From assembly GCF_001665685.1 (NCBI RefSeq), contig NZ_LZTB01000097.1, positions 1 through 64,000 on the forward strand: DNA of 64,000 bases, in the 5' to 3' direction. Source of the DNA: Mycobacterium sp. 852013-50091_SCH5140682 (GTDB lineage: Bacteria; Actinomycetota; Actinomycetes; Mycobacteriales; Mycobacteriaceae). Positions 51,502-60,267 of this stretch are shown one piece after another. Within the stretch, counting starts at the first letter, position 1. Each line of letters starts with the position of its first letter. Below the pieces are notes generated by a model. That model was not told the origin of the DNA and ran no database searches. It worked only from the letters and a program-made list of their open reading frames with translations. The translations under genes were made by a program, and so were the position numbers.

Positions 51502-52080
51502 CCGTTTGATCCACTCGGTCTCCGGCCATTCCTCGACAGCGGCCATCAACTCGTACATCGTTGCGCCGTCGATGGATTCCCGGATGATGTCGGCATGCCC
51601 GGCGTGCCGGGAGAGCTCCTCCACCAGATGCATGGCCACCCAGCGCGGCGACCAGTGCTCGATGTCTTTGGGGAACCACGGCACCTCCTGCGGCACCGGG
51701 ACGGGCACACCCAGATCGACATCGGCGAAGGCCTGCAGCGTGGCGGCGTTCTCCGCCGTCAACGCAGCGACCAGGTCGTCGAGGGTTTCGTCCTCGCGCA
51801 TCACGTGCTGGTCGGCGTACTCGGCCATGACCTCCTCCATGGGCCGCGGGTCCGGCGGCGGGAAATCCGGGGCCGACCTGACGCGATCGGCCCAGCTGTG
51901 CTGCACCGCGGTGACGTGTTTGATCAGGCCGCCGACCGACAGCGCGCTCACCGACGGAGTGGAGCGGGCCTGCTCGTCGGTCAAGCCGTGGCACACCGCC
52001 ACGAACGCGTTCTGGTTGTGGCGCAGGAACTCGATGAGGGTCTGACGCTCGTCGGCGGCGGGTGGGGGCATTCCGGGCAT
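51478..52080 (-). CDS. DinB/mycothiol-dependent-isomerase-like protein
   Basis: A 200-residue four-helix DinB-superfamily protein. The likely metal His residues are in GLIKHVTAVQHSW (about 50-62) and HLVEELSRHAGHADII (about 152-167). In actinobacteria such proteins are often mycothiol- or metal-dependent transferases. It begins 3 bases after the stop of a second DinB gene and forms an operon with it, divergent from the WYL regulator. Confidence 0.85.
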   Translation of the reverse strand: MPGMPPPAADERQTLIEFLRHNQNAFVAVCHGLTDEQARSTPSVSALSVGGLIKHVTAVQHSWADRVRSAPDFPPPDPRPMEEVMAEYADQHVMREDETLDDLVAALTAENAATLQAFADVDLGVPVPVPQEVPWFPKDIEHWSPRWVAMHLVEELSRHAGHADIIRESIDGATMYELMAAVEEWPETEWIKRWRPAAQV

Positions 52081-52083
52081 GGT

Positions 52084-52608
52084 TCAGTTCTCCTGGCTGT
52101 GAGTGGAATGGACGTAAAGGTCGCGGATGCAGGCGATTTCGGCGCCGTGGTGGATGGCCTCCCGGTTGATGTGCAGAATCAGTTCAGTCATGGAGTACTC
52201 GGCCCAAGGTCCTTCCGCGGGCCCGCAGGGCTGCTTGAGGTCATCCTCGCTCAGCGATCGGACGCCGTCGATCCAAATTCGGTACGCGTCGTCGAGTTGG
52301 GCCAGCGCCGTGGCGGCATCGGTGGCGTACGGCCAGGTCTGGTAGTCGGCGGGCGGCCCGCCGAAGTGCGAGTGGTTCCGCATGGCGAAGACACCGACGA
52401 TGACGTGCCCCAGCCGCCACGCGATGGTCGTGAACGGCTCCGGCTGAGGTGGGGGATAACTGAAGTCGATGGCGCCGTCGGGATGGACCGTCCAGCAGTC
52501 GGGAACCGGCTGCCAGACGTACTCGTCATCGGTCAGTCCGTCGAGCCGGGGGCGCAGTTGGTGGGTCCAGTGGTAGTCCAGCTGATCGGCCAGCGGGTTT
52601 CTCTGCAT
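52084..52608 (-). CDS. DinB-superfamily protein
   Basis: A 174-residue DinB-type protein with N-terminal DYHWTHQLRPRLDGLTDDEY, then AWRLGHVIVGVFAMRNHSHFG and the C-terminal LILHINREAIHHGAEIACIRD. His residues near 83, 157 and 161-162 could bind a metal. The ATG at 52608 opens on the first helix; the upstream open frame is antisense to the WYL gene. It is the first of two DinB genes transcribed away from the WYL regulator. Confidence 0.85.
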   Translation of the reverse strand: MQRNPLADQLDYHWTHQLRPRLDGLTDDEYVWQPVPDCWTVHPDGAIDFSYPPPQPEPFTTIAWRLGHVIVGVFAMRNHSHFGGPPADYQTWPYATDAATALAQLDDAYRIWIDGVRSLSEDDLKQPCGPAEGPWAEYSMTELILHINREAIHHGAEIACIRDLYVHSTHSQEN

Positions 52609-52631
52609 GAAGCCACCTTCGCATCCATAGC

Positions 52632-52646
52632 GGACAGGTTCTGTCC
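52632..52646. promoter_or_regulatory. Palindromic operator between dinB genes and WYL regulator
   Basis: GGACAG-gtt-CTGTCC is a perfect inverted repeat in the 61-base divergent gap. It is the likely binding site of the WYL/YafY-type regulator. Confidence 0.7.
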
Positions 52647-52669
52647 TAAGAGTGCGGCAGACTTGCCGC

Positions 52670-53629
52670 ATGGGCGAAACGACCAGTCGGGTGCTGCAAC
52701 TGCTCGGCCTGCTGCAGTCGCGTCGCGTCTGGTCGGGCGAGGAACTGGCCCAGCGGCTCGGCGTCACGGGCCGCAGCGTCCGGCGCGACGTCGAGCGGCT
52801 GCGTGACCTCGGATATCCGGTGCATGCCAGTAAGGGGCACGGTGGTGGCTACCAACTCGGCGCCGGGGCGGCGCTGCCGCCGCTGCTGCTCGACCCGGAC
52901 GAGGCCGTCGCGATGGCGGTCTGCCTGCGCTTGGCCGCCGGCGGCAGCATCGCGGGCGTCGGGGAATCGGCGCTACGGGCGCTGTCCAAGCTCGACCAGG
53001 TGATGCCGGCGCGGCTGCGTTCACAGGTGTCGGCCGTGCACGACGCCACCGTCACCCTGTCGCCCAACTCGTCGGACGCACCCGTCGCACCCGACGTGCT
53101 GATGACCCTGGCCCGCGCCTGCCGCGACCGCGAACACGTCGCCGCCGGGTACACCGACATCCGCGGCAACAACACGCAGCGCAGGCTGGAGCCCTATCAA
53201 CTGGTCACCACCGGGCGCCGGTGGTACCTGATGGCCTACGACCGCGACCGTGCCGACTGGCGCACGCTGCGGCTGGACAGGATGTCCGAGGTCAGGGCGT
53301 TGGGCAGCACCTTCACGCCGCGTGACGCGCCCGACCCCGCGGACTACGTGCGGCGGGCGATCAGCTCATCGCCGTATCGGTATGTGGCGCGGGTGCGCTA
53401 TGCGGCCCCGCAAGACGTTGTGGCGCCGATGTTTTCGCCGGCTTCGGCCACCGTTGAGGCGGACGGTCCGGATGCGTGCATCGTCACAGCGGGCGCCGAC
53501 GACCCCGAACGCATGGTGGTGTACTTCGCCACCCTCGGCCACGATTTCGAGGTGCTGGAACCTCCCGAGCTGGCCACCGCCGTCCGGGCAATGGCCGAAC
53601 GCCTGTCCCGCAGCGCCGCGCGAACGTAA
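52670..53629 (+). CDS. HTH-WYL (YafY/PafC-like) transcriptional regulator
   Basis: A 319-residue protein with an N-terminal HTH (residues about 3-60: VLQLLGLLQSRRVWSGEELA, then VTGRSVRRDVERL) and a WYL domain (about 135-230: RRLEPYQLVTTGRRWYLMAY) plus a WCX-like C-terminus. WYL proteins sense nucleic-acid or other ligands. The ATG at 52670 was chosen over the one at 52652. It is divergent from two DinB genes and should regulate them through the palindrome between. Confidence 0.87.
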   Translation: MGETTSRVLQLLGLLQSRRVWSGEELAQRLGVTGRSVRRDVERLRDLGYPVHASKGHGGGYQLGAGAALPPLLLDPDEAVAMAVCLRLAAGGSIAGVGESALRALSKLDQVMPARLRSQVSAVHDATVTLSPNSSDAPVAPDVLMTLARACRDREHVAAGYTDIRGNNTQRRLEPYQLVTTGRRWYLMAYDRDRADWRTLRLDRMSEVRALGSTFTPRDAPDPADYVRRAISSSPYRYVARVRYAAPQDVVAPMFSPASATVEADGPDACIVTAGADDPERMVVYFATLGHDFEVLEPPELATAVRAMAERLSRSAART

Positions 53630-53639
53630 GGTTCGCTGC

Positions 53640-56600
53640 ATGCGCGTCATCGCCGCGGAGTCGACGGAATTGTTCATCGGTTCTTCGGATCTGCCGGTGC
53701 AGCTGGCCCGGGTCAGCTACACGGGATGCACTGTTGCGACGACCATCCGAGTGGACGGCGACGGTCTGTCCGGGCAGGCCGTCGCAGACGCGGGCGACGG
53801 TGTGGTCGAGGTGCCGGTGACCGTGCGCGACGCCGTTCCCGGCGACACCCGCGCCGCGGTGGTCGACGGACTGGAATTCGAATTCACCGTCGCCGAGCCC
53901 GGCTGGACCATGTACATGATCAGCCACTTCCACTACGACCCGGTGTGGTGGAACACGCAAGCCGCCTACACCAGCGCGTGGACCGAAGACCCGCCCGGCC
54001 GATGCCGGCAGACCAACGGATTCGACCTGGTGGCGGCCCACCTGGAACTGGCGCGCCGCGAACCGGATTACAAGTTCGTACTGGCCGAGGTGGACTACCT
54101 CAAGCCCTACTGGGATGCGCACCCTGAAGACCGGGCCGATCTGCGCCGGTTCATCGCCGACGGCCGCGTCGAGATCATGGGTGGCGCATACAACGAACCG
54201 AACACCAACCTCACCAGCCCGGAAACCGCGATCCGGAACTTCGTGGCGGGCATGGGTTTTCAGCGTGATGTGCTGGGGGCGAACCCGGCGACGGCGTGGC
54301 AGCTCGACGTGTTCGGGCACGACCCGCAGTTCCCCGGCATGGCGGCCGACGCGGGCCTGACGTCCAGCTCCTGGGCCCGCGGGCCGCATCACCAGTGGGG
54401 TCCGATGCAGAACGACGGCGACCCCGAACGCATGCAGTTCGCCAGCGAATTCGAGTGGATCGCCCCATCGGGTCGCGGGCTGCTCACCCACTACATGCCC
54501 GCGCATTACTCGGCCGGCTGGTGGATGGATTCCGCGGCGACGCTGACCGATGCCGAGGAGTCCACCTACCGGCTGTTCAGCAAGCTCAAGCGCGTGGCCC
54601 TGACCCGCAATGTGCTGCTGCCGGTCGGCACCGATTACACGCCGCCCAACAAGTGGGTGACCCAGATCCACCGCGACTGGAATGCCCGCTACGTCTGGCC
54701 GAGATTCGTGTGCGCTCTGCCGAGCGAGTTCTTCGCCGCGGTACGCGCCGAACTCGACTCCCGCGGCGTCAAACCGTCACCGCAGACTCGGGATATGAAC
54801 CCGATCTACACGGGCAAGGACGTGTCCTACATCGACACCAAACAGGCCAACCGGGCCGCCGAGGACGCCGTGCTCGACGCCGAGCGTTTCGCGGTGTTCG
54901 CGGGACTCCTCGGCGGTGCCGACTATCCGCAGGCCGCACTGTCCAAAGCCTGGGTTCAACTGGCCTACGGCGCCCACCACGACGCCATCACCGGGTCGGA
55001 GTCCGATCAGGTCTACCTCGACCTGCTGACCGGCTGGCGCGACGCCTGGGAGCTGGGCCGCGCGGCCCGCGATAATGCGCTGCAACTGCTGTCGGATGCG
55101 GTGGACGGGTACGGCGGGCAGGAGCGCAACGACTCGGCGATCGGCTCGATCATCGTGTGGAATTCGTTGGCGCACAATCGCACCGACGTGGTGACCGTGC
55201 ACCTGGACCAGCCGCTGAGTGGCGTGCTGCTCGACGCCGACGGCTCAGAGGTGCCCGTGCTGGTCGAACACGGCGGCAGGACCTTGAGCTGGCTGGCCCG
55301 CGATGTGCCGTCACTGGGTTGGCGGGCCTACCGGTTCACCGATGGCTCCGCTGCGGAGTGGGAACCGTTGGCCGGGTGCACCATCGAGAACGATCACTAC
55401 CGGCTGACGGTCGATCCAGCTCGTGGCGGCGGGGTGGTCTCGCTGCTGCGGGCTGGCCGGGAACTGCTCGCCGACGGTGCGGTGGGCAACGAACTGGCAG
55501 TCTATGACGAGTATCCGGCGCATCCGCAAGCAGGCGAGGGGCCGTGGCATCTGCTACCCAAAGGCCCGGTGGTCTGCTCGTCCGGGACCGACGCTGACGA
55601 AATCTATTGCCAACACAGCGCTTTAGGGCAGCGCGTGACTGTGCGCGGCGGTATCGACGGGCTGCTGCGATACACCCAGACGATCACCCTGTGGCACGGC
55701 CTGGACCGCGTCGATTGCCGCACCACCATCGACGACTTCACCGGATCCGACAAGCTGTTGCGACTGCGCTGGCCGTGCCCGGTGCCCGGGGCGCTGCCGG
55801 TCAGCGAGGTCGGCGACGCTGTCATCGGGCGTGGATTCGGGCTGATGCACGATGGTGAGCCGACGGCAGTGGACTCGGCCCAGCATCCGTGGACGCTGGA
55901 CAATCCCGCCTACGGCTGGTTCGGCTTGTCCTCGGCGGTGCGCATCAAGGTCGCAGACGCGGTGCGTGCGGTGTCGGTGGCCGAGGTGGTGACACCCGAC
56001 CTTTCCTCGGACGCCGTGGACTCGCGCGAGTTGGTGGTGGCGCTGGTCCGTGCCGGCGTGACCGCGACCTGCAGCAGCGCCGACAAACCGCGCTATGGCA
56101 ACCTGGCGGTGGATTCGAACCTGCCCGACACCCGGCTGGCTCTTGGCGGGCCCAGTGAAAACTCGTTCACCGCAGCAGTTCTCGCTGAGTCGGACGACGC
56201 CTACGGCAATGAACTGAAACGTCAGTTGGACGCGACGGGGTCTGCCCGGGTGTGGGTGCCCGCGGCGACGCCGCTGCGCGAGCAGTGGGTGCCCGACGCC
56301 GACCTGCGTGCCCCGCGGGCGCTTCCGGTGCTGATCCTGGCCGGTGACCTCACGGCGGTGGTCGACGACCTCGCCGACGCCGAGATCGTCGTCGACCAGC
56401 ACGTGCCGACCGTGGCTGAAGCGTTCGAGCAACGCACCGTGGCGGTACTCAACCGCGGCGTTCCCGGGTTCGCCGTCGGCTCCGACGGCACCCTGCACAC
56501 CTCACTCATGCGGTCCTGCACCGGCTGGCCCTCCGGCACGTGGATCGACCCGCCGCGACGGACCACGCCCGACGGTACGAACTTTCAATTGCAGCACTGG

Positions 56601-57818
56601 ACACACACTTTCGACTACGCCGTGGTGGCGGGCGACGGCGACTGGCGCGCGGTCGGCGTCTGCGCACGCGGGGCGGAGTTCAACCGGCCGCTGCGGGCGG
56701 TACCGACTCGGCGCAGCCACGCGGGCGGCCTGCCGGTGTGGGGTTCTCTGCTGGAGATCGAGCCGGCCGGACACGTGCAACTCGCTGCCCTCAAGCCCAC
56801 GGGCAACCCCTTGGCCTCCGTCAGCGTGCGGCCCGCCGAACCGGCAGGCGGTATCACCGCCCGGCTGGTCGAAACCGCAGGCAGGGCAACTGATGTCAAG
56901 ATCCGGTCCGGGCTGCGTTCCGCGGAGACGACGCGGATGGACCTGCTTGAGCGGCCTCGCGTGTCATCGGTGTCGCGGCATAAGTTGCGGCTACACGGTT
57001 TTGAGATCGCGACAGTCGCGGCGCGGCTGAATCTGCCTCGGGTGCTACGGGCGGAGCACCGCATACTGGCCCCGGAGGCCGAGGTCGCCCAACCGCTCTA
57101 TGCCCGCTACTGGTTGCACAACCGAGGCCCGGCACCGCTCGGCGGCCTGCCCGCCGTGGCGCATCTGCATCCGGAAAACCTCACCGTGACAACAGATTCG
57201 CCGATGGTGTTACGGCTGACGGCGGCCAGCGACTGTACCGACGCCCCGCTGCACGGCCGGGTCCGGGTCATCGTTCCGCCGGGGTGGACGGCCGAGCCGG
57301 CCGAACTCCCGTTTGTGCTTCCGCCCGACGAGCATCTGGAAACCGAGGTGGCGGTGGGCATGCCGGCCGGTGTCGCACCCGGGTTGTACCCGATCCGCGC
57401 GGAGCTGGTGGTCACGGGAACCGACTCGGCCGCCCTGCCGCCGTCGTGGCGCCAGGTGGTCGAAGACATCTGCCTGGTGACCATTGGCGCACCGGGTGCT
57501 GCGGTGCTCAAGCTGTGCACCGAACCTCAAGACGTAGAGGTCAAAGCCGGTGACAGCGGCCAACTGTCGATTGAGGTGGGTACCGATGCCCGGGCCGGCT
57601 TGAGTGCCGAGGCACACCTGATCAGTCCGTGGGGGACCTGGGATTGGATGGGGCCGGCGGCTGTCGGGTTTGAACTGCCGGCCGGCGGGACGGCGCAGAT
57701 CGGGTTCGACGTGTCACCACCGAAATGGGTCGAGCCGGGCCAATGGTGGGCGCTGATCAGAGTCGCCTGTGCCGGGAGGTTGTTGTATACCCCGGCCGTG
57801 CGGGTGGTGGTGCGATGA
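53640..57818 (+). CDS. GH38 alpha-mannosidase
   Basis: A 1392-residue glycoside hydrolase family 38 enzyme. Motifs: zinc site ISHFHYDPVWWNT (His96, Asp100), nucleophile segment QLDVFGHDPQFP (Asp223), and GAHHDAITGSESD. The C-terminal half is beta-rich, ending in NPCBM/NEW3-like segments (VKAGDSGQLSIEVGT). No clear signal peptide is visible. It corresponds in position to M. tuberculosis Rv0648 (alpha-mannosidase). The ATG at 53640 gives a plausible N-terminal extension of about 90 residues; it starts 10 bases after the WYL gene, so the two could be co-transcribed. Confidence 0.9.
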   Translation: MRVIAAESTELFIGSSDLPVQLARVSYTGCTVATTIRVDGDGLSGQAVADAGDGVVEVPVTVRDAVPGDTRAAVVDGLEFEFTVAEPGWTMYMISHFHYDPVWWNTQAAYTSAWTEDPPGRCRQTNGFDLVAAHLELARREPDYKFVLAEVDYLKPYWDAHPEDRADLRRFIADGRVEIMGGAYNEPNTNLTSPETAIRNFVAGMGFQRDVLGANPATAWQLDVFGHDPQFPGMAADAGLTSSSWARGPHHQWGPMQNDGDPERMQFASEFEWIAPSGRGLLTHYMPAHYSAGWWMDSAATLTDAEESTYRLFSKLKRVALTRNVLLPVGTDYTPPNKWVTQIHRDWNARYVWPRFVCALPSEFFAAVRAELDSRGVKPSPQTRDMNPIYTGKDVSYIDTKQANRAAEDAVLDAERFAVFAGLLGGADYPQAALSKAWVQLAYGAHHDAITGSESDQVYLDLLTGWRDAWELGRAARDNALQLLSDAVDGYGGQERNDSAIGSIIVWNSLAHNRTDVVTVHLDQPLSGVLLDADGSEVPVLVEHGGRTLSWLARDVPSLGWRAYRFTDGSAAEWEPLAGCTIENDHYRLTVDPARGGGVVSLLRAGRELLADGAVGNELAVYDEYPAHPQAGEGPWHLLPKGPVVCSSGTDADEIYCQHSALGQRVTVRGGIDGLLRYTQTITLWHGLDRVDCRTTIDDFTGSDKLLRLRWPCPVPGALPVSEVGDAVIGRGFGLMHDGEPTAVDSAQHPWTLDNPAYGWFGLSSAVRIKVADAVRAVSVAEVVTPDLSSDAVDSRELVVALVRAGVTATCSSADKPRYGNLAVDSNLPDTRLALGGPSENSFTAAVLAESDDAYGNELKRQLDATGSARVWVPAATPLREQWVPDADLRAPRALPVLILAGDLTAVVDDLADAEIVVDQHVPTVAEAFEQRTVAVLNRGVPGFAVGSDGTLHTSLMRSCTGWPSGTWIDPPRRTTPDGTNFQLQHWTHTFDYAVVAGDGDWRAVGVCARGAEFNRPLRAVPTRRSHAGGLPVWGSLLEIEPAGHVQLAALKPTGNPLASVSVRPAEPAGGITARLVETAGRATDVKIRSGLRSAETTRMDLLERPRVSSVSRHKLRLHGFEIATVAARLNLPRVLRAEHRILAPEAEVAQPLYARYWLHNRGPAPLGGLPAVAHLHPENLTVTTDSPMVLRLTAASDCTDAPLHGRVRVIVPPGWTAEPAELPFVLPPDEHLETEVAVGMPAGVAPGLYPIRAELVVTGTDSAALPPSWRQVVEDICLVTIGAPGAAVLKLCTEPQDVEVKAGDSGQLSIEVGTDARAGLSAEAHLISPWGTWDWMGPAAVGFELPAGGTAQIGFDVSPPKWVEPGQWWALIRVACAGRLLYTPAVRVVVR

Positions 57819-58444
57819 ACCACGGAGCCCCGACGAGTGTGGCCGCGACCGTCGCTGGTAAGCCGGTGCTGGTCGGTGAGATCGACGATAAGGAGGCGAT
57901 GGTGCGCGCAGGCAACCTCGCGTCGGCGCTCCCGCGTGAAGGCACGAGCGAGGGCAGGCAGCTGCGTCGGTGGCTGACACAGCTTGTCGTCGCAGAGCGC
58001 GTCATCGCCGTGGAGGCGGCCGCCCGCGGGATCGGGCCGGCCGGTGTTGTCGGTGAAGACGAGCTGCTGCCGGATATCGCTGCGCGCCTGGAGATCGGCA
58101 GTGTGGCGGCCGCTGTGCTGGCCACGCCGCTCACGCGGGCGGTGTTCGCCGAAGTCACTCGGGCTGTGGAAATCAGCGACGAGGACGTTGCCGCGTACCA
58201 CGACCGCAACCCGTTGCGCTTCGCGGCGAAACATGAAGGGCGGCAACAGGGGTGGCGAGCCAAGCCGGCACCGTCCTCGCTCGACGAGGTGCGCGATCAG
58301 ATCGCCCGGCACCTGCTGGCCGCGGCGCGTCGCCGTGCCTTCCGGTTGTGGCTCGACGTACGGTGTGCCGAACTGGTCGAGCTTGCGCCCGGGTACGAGC
58401 ATCCGGGGGATCCGCGGCAGCCGGACAACACCCATAGGCACTGA
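57815..58444 (+). CDS. SurA/PpiC-N-like protein, unknown function
   Basis: A 209-residue, mostly helical protein with a SurA/trigger-type N-terminal pattern: VAGKPVLVGEIDDKEAMVRA, LRRWLTQLVVAERVIAVEAAAR and ISDEDVAAYHDRNPLRF. There is no PPIase domain and no signal peptide. The position corresponds to M. tuberculosis Rv0649, annotated fabD2, but no GxSxG acyltransferase motif is present here. The start overlaps the mannosidase stop (ATGA). It is followed by two micro-ORFs and the ROK kinase. Confidence 0.6.
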   Translation: MNHGAPTSVAATVAGKPVLVGEIDDKEAMVRAGNLASALPREGTSEGRQLRRWLTQLVVAERVIAVEAAARGIGPAGVVGEDELLPDIAARLEIGSVAAAVLATPLTRAVFAEVTRAVEISDEDVAAYHDRNPLRFAAKHEGRQQGWRAKPAPSSLDEVRDQIARHLLAAARRRAFRLWLDVRCAELVELAPGYEHPGDPRQPDNTHRH

Positions 58445-58508
58445 TGAGCGCTTGCGCGAAGAAGAGATTGCACTGATGAGCGCTTGCGCGAAGAAGAGAC
58501 AGCACTGA
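58444..58508 (+). repeat. Two tandem 32-bp stop/start-coupled micro-ORFs (MIRU-like)
   Basis: Two copies of a 32-base unit (30 of 32 identical), each encoding MSACAKKR(L/Q)H and ending TGATG, chain the stop of the upstream gene to the ATG of the ROK kinase, whose own start ATGAGCGC matches the unit start. A diverged copy of the unit starts at 60428. Confidence 0.75.
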
Positions 58509-59416
58509 TGAGCGCACTCACTCTTGCCCTGGACATCGGTGGAACCAAGGTGGCCGCAGGTCTTGTCGATTCCCGCGGCGCCTTGGTGCACCACGCCACC
58601 GCGCCGACCCCGCACGGGGACGCGGAGACCATCTGGGCCGTCGTCGAGACTTTGCTCGTGGACACGTTGCGTCTGGCCGAGGGGGCGGTACGCGGGGTGG
58701 GCGTCGGATCAGCCGGGCCGGTGGATCTCCCGAGCGGAACCGTCAGCCCCATCAATATCACTGAGTGGCACCGCTTTCCGATCGTCGAGCGCGTCGAGTC
58801 GATATCGCGGTTGCCGGTGCGACTCGGGGGTGACGGGTTGTGCCTGGCGTTGGGGGAGCACTGGCGGGGTGCCGGCCGGGGCGCTCGGTACATGCTCGGC
58901 ATGGTGGTGTCGACCGGCGTCGGTGGCGGACTGGTGTTCGACGGAGCGCCGTATGCCGGCCGCACCGGCAACGCCGGGCATGTCGGGCACGTCATCGTCG
59001 CGCCGGAAGGTGGGGCGCCGTGTACCTGCGGTGGGCGGGGGTGCGTGGAGACGATCGCCTCCGGACCGCATCTGGTGCAGTGGGCGCGCGAGCAAGGCTG
59101 GGCTGCGCCGGACGGTGCCGACGCCAAGGCGCTGGCCGCTGCGGCCGATGCGGGAAACCCGTTGGCACTCAGGGCCTTTCAACGCGGGGCCACTGCCATT
59201 GCGGCGATGATCGCGTCGGTGGGAGCGGTGTGCGACCTCGACCTCGTCGTGATCGGTGGCGGGGTGGCCAAGTCCGGTGACCTGCTGTTCGCGCCGATCC
59301 GTGAGGCGCTTGCCAACTATGCCGGGCTGACGTTTCTGCGGACGTTGCGCGTCGTGCCCGCCGAACTGGGCGGCGACGCCGGGTTGGTCGGTGCGGCCGC
59401 CCTCCTGCGGCCCTGA
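58508..59416 (+). CDS. ROK-family sugar kinase
   Basis: A 302-residue ROK protein with ALDIGGTKVAAG (ATP site) at residues 7-18, VSTGVGGGL, the zinc/structural GHVGH and CTCGGRGCVE, and VVIGGGVAKSG. It lacks an N-terminal HTH, so it is a kinase (probably glucose or mannose) rather than a repressor. Position matches Rv0650. It fits a pathway that takes sugar released by the mannosidase. The last 100 bases overlap the convergent HxlR gene. Confidence 0.9.
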   Translation: MSALTLALDIGGTKVAAGLVDSRGALVHHATAPTPHGDAETIWAVVETLLVDTLRLAEGAVRGVGVGSAGPVDLPSGTVSPINITEWHRFPIVERVESISRLPVRLGGDGLCLALGEHWRGAGRGARYMLGMVVSTGVGGGLVFDGAPYAGRTGNAGHVGHVIVAPEGGAPCTCGGRGCVETIASGPHLVQWAREQGWAAPDGADAKALAAAADAGNPLALRAFQRGATAIAAMIASVGAVCDLDLVVIGGGVAKSGDLLFAPIREALANYAGLTFLRTLRVVPAELGGDAGLVGAAALLRP

Positions 59417-59751
59417 GGCTTCTTCATCTGGCGCTGCATGTGGGTGCGTCCCCAGTCGCACAGGACCTGCAGCACCGGTCCCAGCGTCATGCCGTACTCG
59501 GAGATCGAATAGTGCACGCACGGTGGCACGGTGCCCGCGTCGTGGCGGTCGATGATGCCGGCCTCGACGAGGTCGTGCAGATGCCGGATCAGCATGCGCT
59601 CGGTGATCTCGGGGATGCTGCGCCGAAGTTCGGCGGTGCGCATCGGCCCGTCGAACAACCGCCACAGGATGGTGCCCTTCCAGCGGCCGTCGATCACGGA
59701 GAGGGTGGCGTCGATCGGGCATTCGCCGATCTCCTTCTTCGAGACCGCCAC
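59317..59751 (-). CDS. HxlR-family regulator with antisense tail overlap
   Basis: A 144-residue HxlR protein: VIDGRWKGTILWRLFDGPMR, ELRRSIPEITERMLIRHLHD and the DRHDAGTVPPCVHYSISEYG wing. The conserved Cys11 (GECPIDATL) may sense redox or electrophiles. The C-terminal ~33 residues are Arg/Pro/Ala-rich and are encoded antisense to the end of the ROK kinase. The GTG at 59751 was chosen for the conserved start. It faces DUF1772 across an operator-like gap. Confidence 0.85.
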   Translation of the reverse strand: MAVSKKEIGECPIDATLSVIDGRWKGTILWRLFDGPMRTAELRRSIPEITERMLIRHLHDLVEAGIIDRHDAGTVPPCVHYSISEYGMTLGPVLQVLCDWGRTHMQRQMKKPQGRRRAAAPTNPASPPSSAGTTRNVRRNVSPA

Positions 59752-59768
59752 GGTTCGCCTCCTCGCTG

Positions 59769-59806
59769 TGCTGACTAATTTGTCAGTACCTTGTTTTTTG
59801 TCAGCA
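59769..59806. promoter_or_regulatory. HxlR operator region
   Basis: CTGAC-taattt-GTCAG (59771-59786) is a perfect palindrome, and the outer TGCTGAC (59769-59775) pairs with GTCAGCA (59800-59806). They fill the short divergent gap and fit binding of an HxlR dimer. Confidence 0.6.
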
Positions 59807-59826
59807 TAATGACCAGGGTCGATGTC

Positions 59827-60267
59827 ATGGAACAGATCGTGCAGATCGTGGCGGTACTCGTCATGGGAACCCTCGTCGGCGTCGAGTTCGGGGTCGCTGC
59901 ATTCACCAATCCGATCGTGGAGCGATTGCCTGATGACGCCTATCGCCAGGCCCGCGCCACCGGCGGCCGGATCCTCGGCACCGTCATGCCGTTCTGGTAC
60001 TTCACCGCGGCGGCCCTGTTGGTCGGGGTGTGGTGGCTGGGGCGTTCCCCGCTGGCGATCGCGGCGGCCGCGGTGATGGGCGTGATCATTGTGTTGACGC
60101 TGACCACCCTGGTGCCCATCAACAATCGCGTCGCGGCGTCGGGGGGTGCGGGTGCCGAGGAAGTGCCGGTCCGGGAACTGTCGCATCGATGGGACCGACT
60201 GCACTGGCTGCGGGTGGCCCTGTTGGCGGTCGCGTTCGTGTTGCTGGTGGTCGCTGGTGCACACTGA
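59827..60267 (+). CDS. DUF1772 four-helix membrane protein
   Basis: A 146-residue protein with four predicted membrane helices (start IVQIVAVLVMGTLVGVEFGV; then FWYFTAAALLVGVWWLG; LAIAAAAVMGVIIVLTLTTL; LRVALLAVAFVLLVVAGA) and the family motif LVPINNRV...WDRLHWLR. It is divergent from an HxlR regulator, a common pair of unknown function. ATG 59827 has AGGGTC upstream; ATG 59809 is an alternative that would overlap the operator. Confidence 0.83.
   Translation: MEQIVQIVAVLVMGTLVGVEFGVAAFTNPIVERLPDDAYRQARATGGRILGTVMPFWYFTAAALLVGVWWLGRSPLAIAAAAVMGVIIVLTLTTLVPINNRVAASGGAGAEEVPVRELSHRWDRLHWLRVALLAVAFVLLVVAGAH

Noticed and set aside
57815..58444. Calling the gene after the mannosidase fabD2 from synteny
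   Set aside because: No GxSxG nucleophile or malonyl-transferase features; the visible pattern is SurA/PpiC-N-like.
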